Assembly (NCBI GenBank): GCA_003254925.1
Contig: QANZ01004375.1
Coordinates: 1-64,000, forward strand
DNA length: 64,000 nucleotides
Origin: Chamaecrista fasciculata
Taxonomy: Eukaryota; Streptophyta; Magnoliopsida; Fabales; Fabaceae
Reading direction: 5' to 3'
Shown: positions 37,235 through 48,716 of the stretch, one piece after another
Position numbering within the stretch: the stretch's first letter is position 1
How the letters are laid out: each line of letters begins with the position of its first letter
Translations under genes and position numbers: made by a program
Notes under the pieces: model-generated
Databases searched by the model: none
What the model was told of the DNA's origin: nothing
Seen by the model: the letters and a program-made list of their open reading frames with translations, nothing else

Positions 37235-39446
37235 TTTTTTATTTTTTAAAATTTTTTTGCCAAGTTTCAAATTGACCCCTATAAAATTTTTAAAGTTTTC
37301 TTTAACTCAATGCCATAAAATATGAGATTTGCCCTTCATTTCATGCTCGATTAAGGTCTATTTTTGTTTTGTTTTTTCTTTGATTTGCCCACCCAGTATC
37401 TGGTTTTTGCCCCAACTAATCTTGGAGAATTTATTAAATAAACTTTATTCTATACTCTGTAGTTGAGGATATGGACAAGTTTTAGGCTTTACATGCATGA
37501 GTGATACAAGGAATTTACCATATTTACATGCATGTGTTTATTTATTTACTAAGAATTGTTAGTTGTCAAGCCGTCCACGTTTAGAAAATAAAATCGTTAG
37601 TGTAACTACTTGATCTATATGACTCATCCCTTTTATTTGGTCTTGTTTCAAATTTAGGTATATGGGCTCTAAACTTTAGAGTTGTTCTTATCTTTTGTAA
37701 ATTACTAATTTTTATGACCTTGATTCTTTTGATATTCTTTTCGAAAGTAAAGCTTTCCTTATATTTGGTCAGTAATAAAAATATAATTATATTTTATAAA
37801 TTTGAGTTTGCTATGAAATTTCAAATTTATTGTGTCTTTTTAGAGGCTTAATTATAAGTCATAAGGTCTTGTTTCATGGCGTTTGACCATTTGTTAGGGA
37901 TATGCATAAATAGGTCTACCTCATGCAACTCGTCTAAATCCACACATAAACAATAAAATTGATGGAATTAGTTTGCACTTTTGCTCTTCATATAAGATTG
38001 GGTTCAATTTTTTTTTTTTAAAAAAAAGAACTGATTAAGTTATTAAATTGACCCACTTAAAATCGTCTAAACTTGACCCATTCTCGTTGGAAAACAAAAT
38101 AAATAACTTAATCTTCTAATAGAGTCTTCTCATAGTTCTCTCCCACTCACACTCTCATCTCAAATCACAATTGAATAATAAATTTAGGTTATTCATTTCG
38201 GACTCTCACAATTTCACTCTCACATCACATAAGCACACATGACACAAATTGTGGACTAAAGGCTCAAGGTGTACTTAACAAATATGCCTTGTCCATGTAA
38301 AAATGTTCTAAACTTTTTTTAATATATATATTAATCAATGAACAAATGCTCATTCTTTTAAATATTCAATTTGTAAACCGAGATAATATTTTGCTAAGGT
38401 TATTCATTTCAAATTTCTCATTTAAGAGTTTTATTGGAAGACATTAAGGGTAATATTTTGTCTATAATATGATTTAGCTTTATACTTCAAAAACAAAAAA
38501 AATTAGACCCCATGAAAATAAGGCTAATAAGTTTTAAATAACATAAAGTATGTAAATGGGCTTTATAGTTTAAGGCCCATCACAGTAAGCCTATTAATTA
38601 AACATAAAATTCATACAAGACCCATAAAATCCAACAAGGCATTCGTATTTTAATGGGCTTTTTAATTTAGGCCTCCAATTCCATCGAAGGTCCATTATAG
38701 AGTCGAGTTATATTGAGATATATTGTTTAAAAAATAATTTATCTTTATGTTGAGACTCTCTAACTAATATATTGAAATATCTTGTTTTCACATTAACTCC
38801 CTAACTAATTTATTGAGACTCTAACAGAAGATCTAAACATTATACAATTTTCTTCATATGTAGCTTCGAAATACAAGTTCCTATTAATATTTTATTTCCC
38901 AACATATAACTGTTTTTTCACGTCCAAAGTCTCATAATTTGGGTTGAAATTCATAAAATTCCTTGAATTGCACTCATTGTTTGGTCTTTTTTATATTTCA
39001 TAGTCATACAACTATATGTTCTATTTAACCCAACTTATCATTGTTTCATTTGAGTTAATTCTATTTAACCTAACTTTTCATATCTAAATTCACTGCAAAT
39101 TTTTAGTATTTTCATCACCCTCTCATATACTTGATCACTTGCTTTACTACAAAAAAAAAANTTACCTAATAGAGTGATGATGCTACATTTTTTTTTTTAA
39201 AAAAAATGGGTATAGTTTTCTATCTTCTAATTATATGGGCATATATACTGGTAGTAATAAACTAATAATATAAGAAAAACTTGATGTGGCCTCGTGCAAT
39301 GCGAGAAAGAAAATATAATTCACTTATATTTGTCCACGATTTGCACGCACGTCTACACATATATACAAAGTTAAATCAATTAATTGGTCAATACTCAATG
39401 TGGAACATAAATAGTCAACATTTTATTTTAAGACACGAAAATATAA
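37235..39446. other. Gene-free AT-rich spacer
   Basis: No open frame of note and no clear structured repeat. A single N at 39161 follows an A run, and the sequence before it (TTTACTACAAAAAA) resembles a CACTA-type transposon end, but no partner end was seen. Confidence 0.4.
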
Positions 39447-39887
39447 GGGTCTGATTGGTTGCCCTGTTTCCTGTTTCCATTTTCACTGAAAACAGGAAAT
39501 ATGACTGAAAACGTGTTTTGTACGGTTTTTTTAGAAATGTTTTCTGGAAACATTTTCTGAAACAGGCTGAAAACAGGAAACGTCAAAAAGACGTTTCCAG
39601 TATTTCCAAAAACAAACTTATGATATTTTGCAACATTACACAAAAGTAAACTATTTAATCATGTTAATATCATCATTTAGCTATAATCAAACTTAAAAAC
39701 ATATAAAAATTAGTGTTATTCAAGTTAACATAATTTAAATATGAATGAAACGTTTTTTTAACTTTATAAAACAAACATATTTCTTAAATATTGAAAATTT
39801 TGAAATGAAAATAGAATTCCAGAAATGGAAACAGAAAATGAAAACAGGAAACATTTTCTTAAACCAATCAGGAAGTGTTCTCATAAA
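39447..39887. mobile_element. Foldback MITE-like element
   Basis: The left part GGGTCTGATTGGTTGCCCTG and the right part ending AACCAATCAGGAAGTG are inverted repeats of each other, extended inwards by many GAAAACAGGAAAC / GTTTCCTGTTTTC motifs on both sides. Length is about 440 bp. I could not fix an exact target duplication, so the superfamily is open and the boundaries are approximate. Confidence 0.65.
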
Positions 39888-40353
39888 ATAATTTAACAGT
39901 ACTATACAAAGAAATAATATAGATAAAATACGTAGAATATCATCTTAAATATATCTTGTTATTTAAGTGAATTTGTGTTTAATAGAATATTGGCCTAAAA
40001 GTTAAAATAATAAAAAATGTATGAGGCACAAGTTAAATACTCGAATTAGTCCTCATATTGTATGATAAATTATATTTCAGTCGTAAAATTATTTATTGTT
40101 TTAAAGTCCTCACAATAAAATTAACAATGCTTATTAGAAGTAAAATTACTGACTGGACATGGTGAATGGTGGTTGGGCATGACCGTTAATCAATCAATTG
40201 GTCAGCTCACGGAAGATTTTCAATGCACCAAATAACAAGTACAGGGACTTTTTGGTCAATATTTGTAGTTTAAAGGAAAATTTCTGTGCATAATCTAAAG
40301 TTTAAGAAAGGTAATATGTAATTTGGCATAAAAGTTATGCTTATATGTAGGAT

Positions 40354-40693
40354 TAGCACTGTCAAAACGGGCTTAGGCCCGCGGGCCGGCCCGGCCCGCC
40401 CGCTAAATGGGCGGGCTTGGGCTTAAAAAATTTGGCCCGTTTAAAAACGGGCCTAAACGGCCCGGCCCGTTTAGCCCGTGGCCCGTAACGGGCCGGGGGG
40501 GTTAGGCCTGTTTACATTTTTTTAAGAAAATTTGCATGTAAAAATGTTTAGGCTCGCGGGCCGGCCCGGCCCGCCCGCTAAATGGGCGGGCTTGGGTTTA
40601 AAAAATTTGGCCCGTTTAAAAACGGGCCTAAACGGCCCGGCCCGTTTAGCCCGTGGCCCGTAACGGGCCGGGCCGGCCCGTTTAACAGTGCTA
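40354..40693. mobile_element. GC-rich hAT-type MITE, 340 bp
   Basis: Flanked by perfect 8-bp duplications TGTAGGAT (40346-40353 and 40694-40701). Ends are TAGCACTGTCAAAACGGGC and the inverse of TAGCACTGTTAAACGGGCC, a hAT-like end. The interior consists of two tandem copies of a ~150-bp GC-rich unit dominated by GGGCC/GGCCC motifs, joined by an AT-rich linker near 40510-40545. It is by far the most GC-rich sequence in the window and has no coding capacity. Confidence 0.92.
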
Positions 40694-41133
40694 TGTAGGA
40701 TGCATAATTAGCCATTGTACATTTGATTTGATTTCAATAAATTGTTAAAACATACTTATTATATACAAGTTTAATTTCTCTTTCTTTTTTTCTTTTTGTT
40801 TTTGTTAAACTCATAGAAATACGACTCGGAAGAGATGGAGAGAATATGAGCGTTTGGAATAGTGAGAGGAGAATGCTACCTTTGCAAAACAACGACAGTT
40901 CAAAACGAAAGTGGTAGAGGCAGAAAGCTTTTTTTTTTTTCGCTAACAAACGACCTAAAAAAAAGGCAAAAAGATAATAAAAAAAAACGACCAAACACCC
41001 ACAAAAAAGTAGGAAAAACAATAAATTAAACCCTAATATTTCTATCTTCCTCCACCCCCATCGAATTTTCCAGTAGAAGAAGAGACAAACCCGGCGACGA
41101 CGAAGAGAAACGTCGAACAGTCGCCGCAGACTC

Positions 41134-41460
41134 TCAACAGTCAAGTCTTACTAAGAAATCCGCGCACTTGTTCGCTTCACGCCACTTGTGATAGATGCGC
41201 CACCGCCTGAAGACAACAAGAAGATCAATAATGGCCAGCAAAATATTACAAATATCATGGCAGTCAAATTTCCTTCCATTTAAAAAATCAATGAGAATTT
41301 GAGAATTGCATTCAATCTTCACACTATCAAAAGTCATTTCAACAGCAATTCAGAGCCCTTTGAGAAGACCTCAAACTTCAACCTTGAGCACCGAACACCT
41401 ATCGAAAAAACAACAATATCCAACAGGTACTATTAGCATCACGAAGGAGACCACCGCATC
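41134..41460 (-). pseudogene. LINE RNase H domain relic
   Basis: On the minus strand 41337-41134 stays open and encodes MTFDSVKIECNSQILIDFLN followed by a block containing RRWRIYHKWREANKCADFL, the typical end of the RNase H-like domain found in plant L1-type polyproteins and their reverse-transcriptase-like relatives. Sequence just upstream (41460-41340) continues the domain (GCGGLLRDAN at its start) but is interrupted by stop codons and frame changes. The rest of the element is missing, so this is a truncated dead fragment in the spacer upstream of squalene epoxidase. Confidence 0.75.
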
Positions 41461-41649
41461 CAAAAACATGTTGTATTATAAATTATATAAAACATGTTGA
41501 AAATATAATTATGATTAAGAAACGATTTTCTCAATCTCATTATCTATAACTAATTAACTACTAAACTTTATATTTTTGATTTTATCCAATTTCTTCTTGT
41601 TATAATTTCTTAATAACCAATAACTCCAAATTACAAAACGCAATAAAAT

Positions 41650-41848
41650 AAGCTTTTACTTAGCGAGTTGCGAGAAATATAGTAGAACCCAGAAACAGTA
41701 TGAACAGCATCACGAGGACGACAAATTCATTAATTGCCCTCAATGTCGTATTCGCCAATTTGCGCTACGCGCTGTGTGTGCATTCAAGTCGAATAACGCG
41801 GGTGAGACGAAAGCAGGAGAAGACAACGCAAATCTACATTCTACTACG
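41650..41848 (+). other. Unassigned open stretch ending at a splice-donor-like site
   Basis: In one frame the sequence is open from at least 41650 to 41848 and reads a hydrophilic peptide including DDKFINCPQCRIRQFALRA and SNNAGETKAGEDNANLHSTT, ending at ACG|GTAGGT. Base composition is richer in GC than the surroundings. No start with a convincing context, no downstream exon and no family match are apparent. It may be an orphan exon of a lost gene, part of the squalene epoxidase promoter region, or chance. Confidence 0.25.
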
Positions 41849-42218
41849 GTAGGTATGTAAATTTATCGACCTACCCGTGTTTCTTTTTCTTAATATAAAA
41901 GGAAATAAAGAAAATGAAATGTATAGAAAATTTGATTTGATGGGACTCCAATATATGAATGATAATGAGATTCTCCAAGTTGGTCTTGCCAAATTTGATA
42001 GTGATTTTTTACTCATTGGTCCTCCCTATAAACAGAAACCCATTCACGGTTTCGAAAAACAAATCAAGCTCAAAAGTCACACGAAAGAAGCCTAGAGAAC
42101 TTTCCAGAATAGACAAGTAGATCCCCGTCCTCTTCATTTCTTTTTCTTTCACTGGATTCTCGTTAGCCTTTTCATATTCTCTCACTCACGAAACCCATTC
42201 ACGCTAAATCTTTGGTAG

Positions 42219-45200
42219 ATGATGGAGTTCGTTCTGGGAGGAGGGGTTCTAGCTTCTTGTTTGGTACTTGTGTTTGTTCTGTTCAGTTTTGCTGAGAAGA
42301 AGAAGAAGAAGAAGAAGAAGAAAGCTTCAGGCTCAACATGGGTGAGAAGTAATGGGGTTGCGAAGATATCAGAAAATGGAAAATGCCAAACGGAGGATGA
42401 TGCAGGAAGTGCAGAAATAATCATTGTCGGTGCTGGTGTTGCTGGTGCTGCTCTTGCTTACACACTTGGAAAGGTGAAAATGTTACTTGCTTTGTTTTTA
42501 TGAGACCCCTTTTGTGTTCTATCGGTTTAATGATTTTGCTGGGTTATGATATGCAAATAAGTTTGAATTCATTCATCTTTCTTGAGGGAAATTGTATATA
42601 GTATATGTTTGGTTGCTGGGAAAGCCTCAAAGAGCTGAAAGAAAAGAAGTTTAAATTCTTCGTGAGTTGTGACTGGTATTTTTAAGTTAATGCATCATTT
42701 GTACAATGATAAGATGTCATTATCTTTCTTTTTTCTCTTCATTTTACTATCATCCTTGGACAAAGAAAGCAGCAAATCTGTGAATTATCTTGTATCTTTG
42801 TTCTCCAAATCTCTATAACCACCAGACAAGGAAAATCTCAAAAATTGACCAAACTCTGTCTTTTGTGATGAAAAAACCTACTTTCCTTTGTCCTTTTACC
42901 AGACAAGAAAATCATCAAAATTTGTGAAGTTTCTTAAAGTTCTTTCTTTCCAAAATCTGTTTGGGATTCATCATAGTGGGTAAATCAGAAAAGCCCCAAA
43001 TTCTCAGACTCCCGTGATGAAGAAAGCATCAAAATAACACACAGAAAGCACCAAACTCTGTCTGTGAGACCCACCAGATTAGGGAAATAACAAAATCTTC
43101 GCTATAATTTATCCAAATTCATTTTTTCATTATATTCAACCTATGAAATTCTGTAGCGTGGAGCTCCAATGGCTGATTGCGATCTTCTGTGCTACTTATT
43201 GCAGGATGGACGACGCATACATGTTATTGAAAGGGACTTGAGCGAGCCTCATAGAATTGTGGGTGAATTGTTGCAACCAGGGGGGTATCTGAAATTACTT
43301 GAGTTGGGTCTTGAGGGTAAGCTTGAAATCTGAGAGATCTTGGTAATTTTGGGCTCTTAGCAGATGAATAATATTATGAGTTCTTGCAGATTGTGTGGAT
43401 GGAATTGATTCTCAAAGGATTTTCGGCTATGCGCTTTATAAGGATGGGAAGAATACCAGACTATCTTACCCCTTGGAAAATTTTGACTCTGATGTTTCTG
43501 GTAGAAGCTTTCACAATGGCCGGTTCATACAGAGAATGCGAGAAAAGGCTTCATCGCTTCCTAAGTACTCCTTTTCCTCTCGTTTTCATTGTCATCATAT
43601 TATTTCTGTTTCTGAAACTTCCATTTATTATAAGGTTCAATATTTATATTTTAGTTTTTTAATGTCATGTTATCTGGAATATTTTTGCAGTGTGAAACTA
43701 GAAGAAGGAACAGTTACATCCCTGCTTGAAGAACAGGGAACCGTCAAAGGGGTGCACTACAAAACCAAGGATGGGCAAGAGCTCACGTCTAAGGCTTCCC
43801 TCACAATAGTCTGTGATGGTTGTTTTTCCAACTTGAGACGTTCACTTTGCAACCCAATGGTAAAGCTCTGAGATTTTTTTTCCCAAGTTGTACAAGAATG
43901 TTTATCTTTGAAGCATAGATGCTAAAACAAGGTACACAATACTAATATATGAAATGACTTTATGTCATTTTGAAGAGATGTGTTGTGTTGTGTCTAAGAA
44001 TATTATATACATGTTAAACTCAGAATACATCTTGTTCTTTGAAGTGTCATGGTTTATAGTAGATATCTGCTAACTTAGAACTTCAATATTTGTAGTCATT
44101 TATTACTTAATAGGCATAACTATTTTTCCAGGTTGATGTACCATCTCATTTTGTTGGCCTAGTCCTGGAGAATTGCAACCTTCCATATCCAAACCACGGG
44201 CATGTTATCTTGGCTGATCCTTCACCCATTCTGTTTTATCCGATTAGCAGCACTGAGATTCGCTGTTTGGTTGATGTTCCTGGCCAAAAAGTACCATCCA
44301 TTGCCAATGGTGAAATGGCCAAGTATTTGAAAACTGTGGTAGCTCCTCAGGTGCAAATATCTTAACCCTCTTTCTTTTAAATGTTTTTAGATAACGCACG
44401 ATCTTACATATTCAAGCTAGCTAAAGAATCTGTGTAATAAATAACATTTTTTGGTTCCAGGTTCCCCCGGAGCTGTATAATGGTTTTATTGCAGCCATTG
44501 ATAAGGGAAATATAAAGACCATGCCAAACAGAAGCATGCCTGCATCTCCTTATCCCACACCTGGTGCCCTTCTGATGGGAGATGCCTTTAATATGCGTCA
44601 CCCTTTAACAGGAGGAGGAATGACAGTGGCTTTATCTGACATTGTTGTGCTGAGGAATCTTGTTAGACCTCTTCGTGATCTTAGTGATGCTTCTGCACTT
44701 TGCAGATATCTAGAATCATTCTACACACTAAGAAAGGTAAATGCAATCAAATTGAGACACATTCATAGTAAACATTAAACAATAATTATAGGGTTCCGGT
44801 GTTAAGAAGTGTAGATACTAAACAGTATGACAGCTATAACATTGTGACGCTAAAATGTATATTTAAAGACTCTTGTTTCAAATAAGAGTTAGACATCAAA
44901 ATAGCTTTTTCTTCTTTCCTTTTTCTGGGTGTCTATGCTTTGTAGTACAAATGCAATTTGGTTTGAGGGAATATGCTGATAGATAGTGGCTTGTTTTGTT
45001 TGCAGCCAGTGGCCTCAACAATAAACACATTGGCAGGTGCATTGTACAAGGTGTTTTGTGCATCCCCTGACCCAGCAAGGAAGGAAATGCGCCAAGCCTG
45101 TTTTGATTATCTGAGCCTTGGAGGTGTTTTCTCAGATGGACCGATAGCTTTGCTCTCTGGTCTAAAACCTCGCCCATTAAGCTTGGTTCTCCATTTCTTT

Positions 45201-45669
45201 GCGGTAGCTGTATATGGTGTTGGCCGTTTGGTATTGCCATTTCCTTCTCTAAAACGCATGTGGATTGGAGCAAGATTGATTTCGGTGAGTATTTTCAGCA
45301 GAAAGCTTTGAAATAGACTTGATCAACAAAAAAACTAATCATAAATTAGATAATTGGATCTATTTGGAAAGTGAATTCAGCATGTTTATATATATCTATC
45401 ATGATTGATTTTTTTTTTAATAGATTAAGTCTCTTCAAGAATATATCTTTTTAGTTCCTATTTTGGTTAGATAGAAGATATCTCCGATACCACTGCTAAT
45501 GTTATTACTTCTAGTTTTCTGTAATAATCACTTTATGTTACAGGGTGCGTCAGGTATTATTTTCCCCATTATCAAGGCTGAAGGAGTAAGGCAGATGTTT
45601 TTCCCAGTCACAGTTCCAGCATATTACAGAGCTCCTCCTATTCATTTGCACGATACAAAGCAGTTTTAG
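42219..45669 (+). CDS. SQE1: Squalene epoxidase (squalene monooxygenase)
   Basis: FAD enzyme of the ER that converts squalene to 2,3-oxidosqualene, the common precursor of sterols and triterpenes. Exons: 42219-42473, 43205-43316, 43390-43564, 43691-43859, 44132-44350, 44461-44736, 45006-45284, 45544-45669; 1611 nt, 536 aa. An N-terminal membrane anchor spans about residues 5-25 and is followed by a run of nine lysines encoded by AAG repeats. The FAD-binding IIIVGAGVAGAALAY begins near residue 67, the DG motif is Asp223-Gly224 (VCDGCFSNLRR), and the GD motif is Gly350-Asp351 (LLMGDAFNMRHPLTGGGMT). The hydrophobic C-terminal region matches plant SQE enzymes. A second ATG directly follows the first; either could start. 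Whether it serves sterol or specialised triterpene synthesis cannot be told. Confidence 0.97.
42294..42322 (+). repeat. AAG microsatellite coding a lysine run in SQE
   Basis: About nine AAG codons in exon 1 encode Lys27-Lys35, directly after the membrane anchor. Pure repeat codons suggest length variation between alleles. Basic residues after the anchor fit a cytosolic-side retention of the catalytic domain. Confidence 0.85.
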
Positions 45670-48600
45670 AATGAAAAAGACTTTCATTAATTAGTTCTTA
45701 CATATAGTTTGTGCTGTAGCAATTCAAAAAACAATTGTAGATGAAAGTGGGTTCTGCACTTTCATTCATCCTTGACTTTTTTAGGTACAATGATTTTGGC
45801 CAACTGGCACTTCATTTGTATCATCAAATTGTACTAGTTGTTCTTTGAATTGGGACAAAAGGAAGTTCCCAAAACCAACCTACGCATTCTTAGATGTCAA
45901 ATATTGGTAATTTGGTATTATGGTTTTGGTGTGATAAACCAGGAAAATTAAGTGGAGAAAATGTGAGAATTGTGGCAATCATAAAGGTCGCAAAATGAAG
46001 ATAGTAAGTAAATGGGAGAGTGGACTTGGGAAGATACCTGATTTAGGCAGAAAGTAATCGAGCTACTATTGAATTTGATAAGGAACGAAGATTTTTATCA
46101 TCAATTGGAGGATAAGCAATGAGATTTTGATTGTAACAAACATAAAATTTTAACATCCATCAGTCTTTTTCTTCATGGTCAACACATTAGAGAGACAAGA
46201 AATAAGATAAGATTAAAGGTAACACATCGTTTCAAATAGATCCAACAAAAATGGAAAAGTTACTTCTCATACTTAAAATGATAAAAGAAGTAATTATAAA
46301 ACTAAAATACAAGTTAACATGATTTCACTTCTCAATCTTTCTTAGAATTATGTTCTCATAGTCTTCATTTTTCAAATATATCTTTGTAGTTATAAATTTG
46401 AAATAGTATAGAAATAATGACACTTGATTATCTTTCATTCTTTATAAATTTTACATTAAATTTGATTTTAATATATAATTTATAAAACTAAACGCTAGAA
46501 GATATCATATTGTAATAGCATTTTCTTTTTGAGAAAACTTTCTATTTGGTTTCTCAATTTTACACTTTTAACAATTTGGTCTCAGATAATGGAAATATAT
46601 TATTTAGTCCCTAAATAATTACAAAGGTCAACTATTTAGTCTTGAATCTTTTCTCCATTATTTAAATTGGTGATGTAATTGTTAAATTCATATTTGTTAC
46701 CTCTAAATTTCGTACATTAATATCATATTATATAAAAAGTGAGAAAATACAATCATAATGAGTTTCATTCTCAATATCCGTCACTTCACCTAAATCTTAA
46801 TATTTTGCAATTACAACCGTAAGGTTTAAGAACATTGTCACAACTAAAGTTCATCTTTTACCTTCTCTTCTTTCTCCAAATATAAGTTAGAAATATGAGA
46901 AAAGTGATCACAATGTGTCTCATTCTCGGTGTCACAATTTTTATCGGTATGAAGTTACTGAAAACAATAATACTTCAATTGAAGTTTAGATTTGATTTTT
47001 CAATTAATTAAAATGCTATATTGATAATTAATAAAGTCATGTTAGAAATTAACATTCATGTCATCATATTAACTAATATATAACGTCTTAGGGACCAAAT
47101 GGTTAATGATTCTAAAAAATTAAGGACTAAGATTTATTTTTGTTTTTCAGAAATTAAATATTTGATTTAGTAAAAATTAAGGAGAGTAGGTTTTCTCATA
47201 TTTCTTTTACTTGATANTAGTAGTAGTCCATCTTTTTTTAACTCTGAAATGACGATAGCACCCCTTAGTGGCCCAAATCAACCCTAATCTTTTATCAGAA
47301 TACCCAGAATGTTCATCTCCTCCATCTTCTCTCTTTCTCCGTCTATCCCCAGATATGGCATCTCTCTGTCTCTGTCTTCCCCCTCATATGCCATCGCTCT
47401 TTCTGTTTCGATCTGCTTCTTTCGTTCTCTGACTACACTCTTCTGCTTCTATTCAGATCATTCTAATATTTGTTCATGTGGACAAAATCCTTTGCAGGTG
47501 CATTTCTCTTGCTTCAGACTATGCGTGCTTTCACCCAAATCTGATGTTTCTACTTGAATTTCCTTTCGTTTAATATAAGTTCAGGTTGAGCTTTTTGTTT
47601 TTTGTTTTTTAATACTGCTGTTAGTTTTTAACCGGAAATGATTTCGCCCCTTGTGGTGTGTGTCTTGGCTTTTGCCATTGCCTCGTTTATATGATTGTCA
47701 ATGTTCGATCCCCCCCACCCCCATTTGATAATAGTATTCGGCAGAAGTAGGCCAATAATACATGCCGTATTTTCTACTTAGTTCAATTCTGTATAATTGG
47801 GTTTCTTTTTGTTCCTATTTTTACATCTTTCTTCTTCTATTGCGACATACAAGTGATATCATGTCATCCTCTTCTTATTTAAATACGAATAAGAGATCAC
47901 TTAGAGATTGCGATAGTGACGTGACCGTGTGTCCAATTACTGTTATAAATATTTGATACGATTATGCAAGTTGATTTTTTCTTGGTATTAATTAGGCAAT
48001 GATAACTCAGAAACAAACACGCAAACTTCAAGAAGGGTGATTGCCTATTATCATCTGAAATTACTGGGTGTTAGTTTTGTTTAATTTTGGAAGTAAAATT
48101 AGCATAACACATTACACATCTATGTACTGATTAATATGCTTCGATTAACTTAGTTTGCACATATAAACCATCAATTTAGCTGCTATACTCTAGGTATTAA
48201 GGGCAAAATACTTACTGCTGTCTAAACTTACAAATTGTTTAGCTCTAGAGAATTGTGTGATTGAACATGCTTGTTTATATATGTGGGCTGCTTTCTTCTA
48301 TGGATTTGTAAGAGTTCGTTCTCCGTAGTTTTGTTTTCAAACTTACTGTAGCCTTTTTTTTTGCCAGAATTATTGTAGCCTTGATAGCATCGAAAATTGT
48401 TTATATCTTCATGAAAGTATTGATGATGTAATAGTTTGTTTAAGAAGTTATTACTTATTACAACGTTTTCTGCAGAGTCCTGCTTACTTGATGAACCTGT
48501 AATTTTTTTTTTCCCTAGAAACCAGTTCTGATGGCAATAATGTTATATGGTGGATAATTGCAGGTTTATTATATGAGAAAGGTCAGTTTATGGGGTCAGT

Positions 48601-48716
48601 CACATTGGTGTATATAGCAGAGAAAAGGGCGTTCTTCATTTTTATTACCTTTTGAGTAAAATGGCTTGAGTGGATGATTAGTACTTGACAGAATTTAACA
48701 CCTAAAAATTTGCTTC
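45670..48716. other. Spacer and long leader between SQE and the MUSTANG-like gene
   Basis: 45670-46530 is the 3' flank of SQE. A degraded repeat follows at about 46531-47200. From about 47290 the sequence becomes pyrimidine-rich and probably begins the transcript of the downstream gene, whose leader may be spliced: GCAG-type acceptors occur near 47497 and at 48570, shortly before the ATG at 48717. A single N lies at 47217 in a TAG repeat. No other gene is supported. Confidence 0.4.
46531..47200. mobile_element. Degraded foldback-type repeat
   Basis: The left end GAGAAAACTTTCT and the right end, inverse of GAGAAAACCTACTC, form short imperfect inverted repeats. Inside are TTTGGTTTCTCAATTTT, TTTAGTCCCTAAATAATT and the inverse GGGACCAAATGG, linking it to the widespread TTTTGGTCC foldback family seen elsewhere in the window. 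A possible TTTCTTTT duplication flanks it but is not exact. No coding capacity. Confidence 0.5.

Noticed and set aside
36970-37275. 101-codon frame with repeated KVRGPK units
   Set aside because: It is the translated arm of the foldback element, not a repeat protein.
40734-41144. 136-codon minus-strand open frame
   Set aside because: Its hydrophobic, Phe/Leu/Lys-rich reading is that of AT-rich DNA read out of frame. It overlaps the LINE relic and has no family resemblance.
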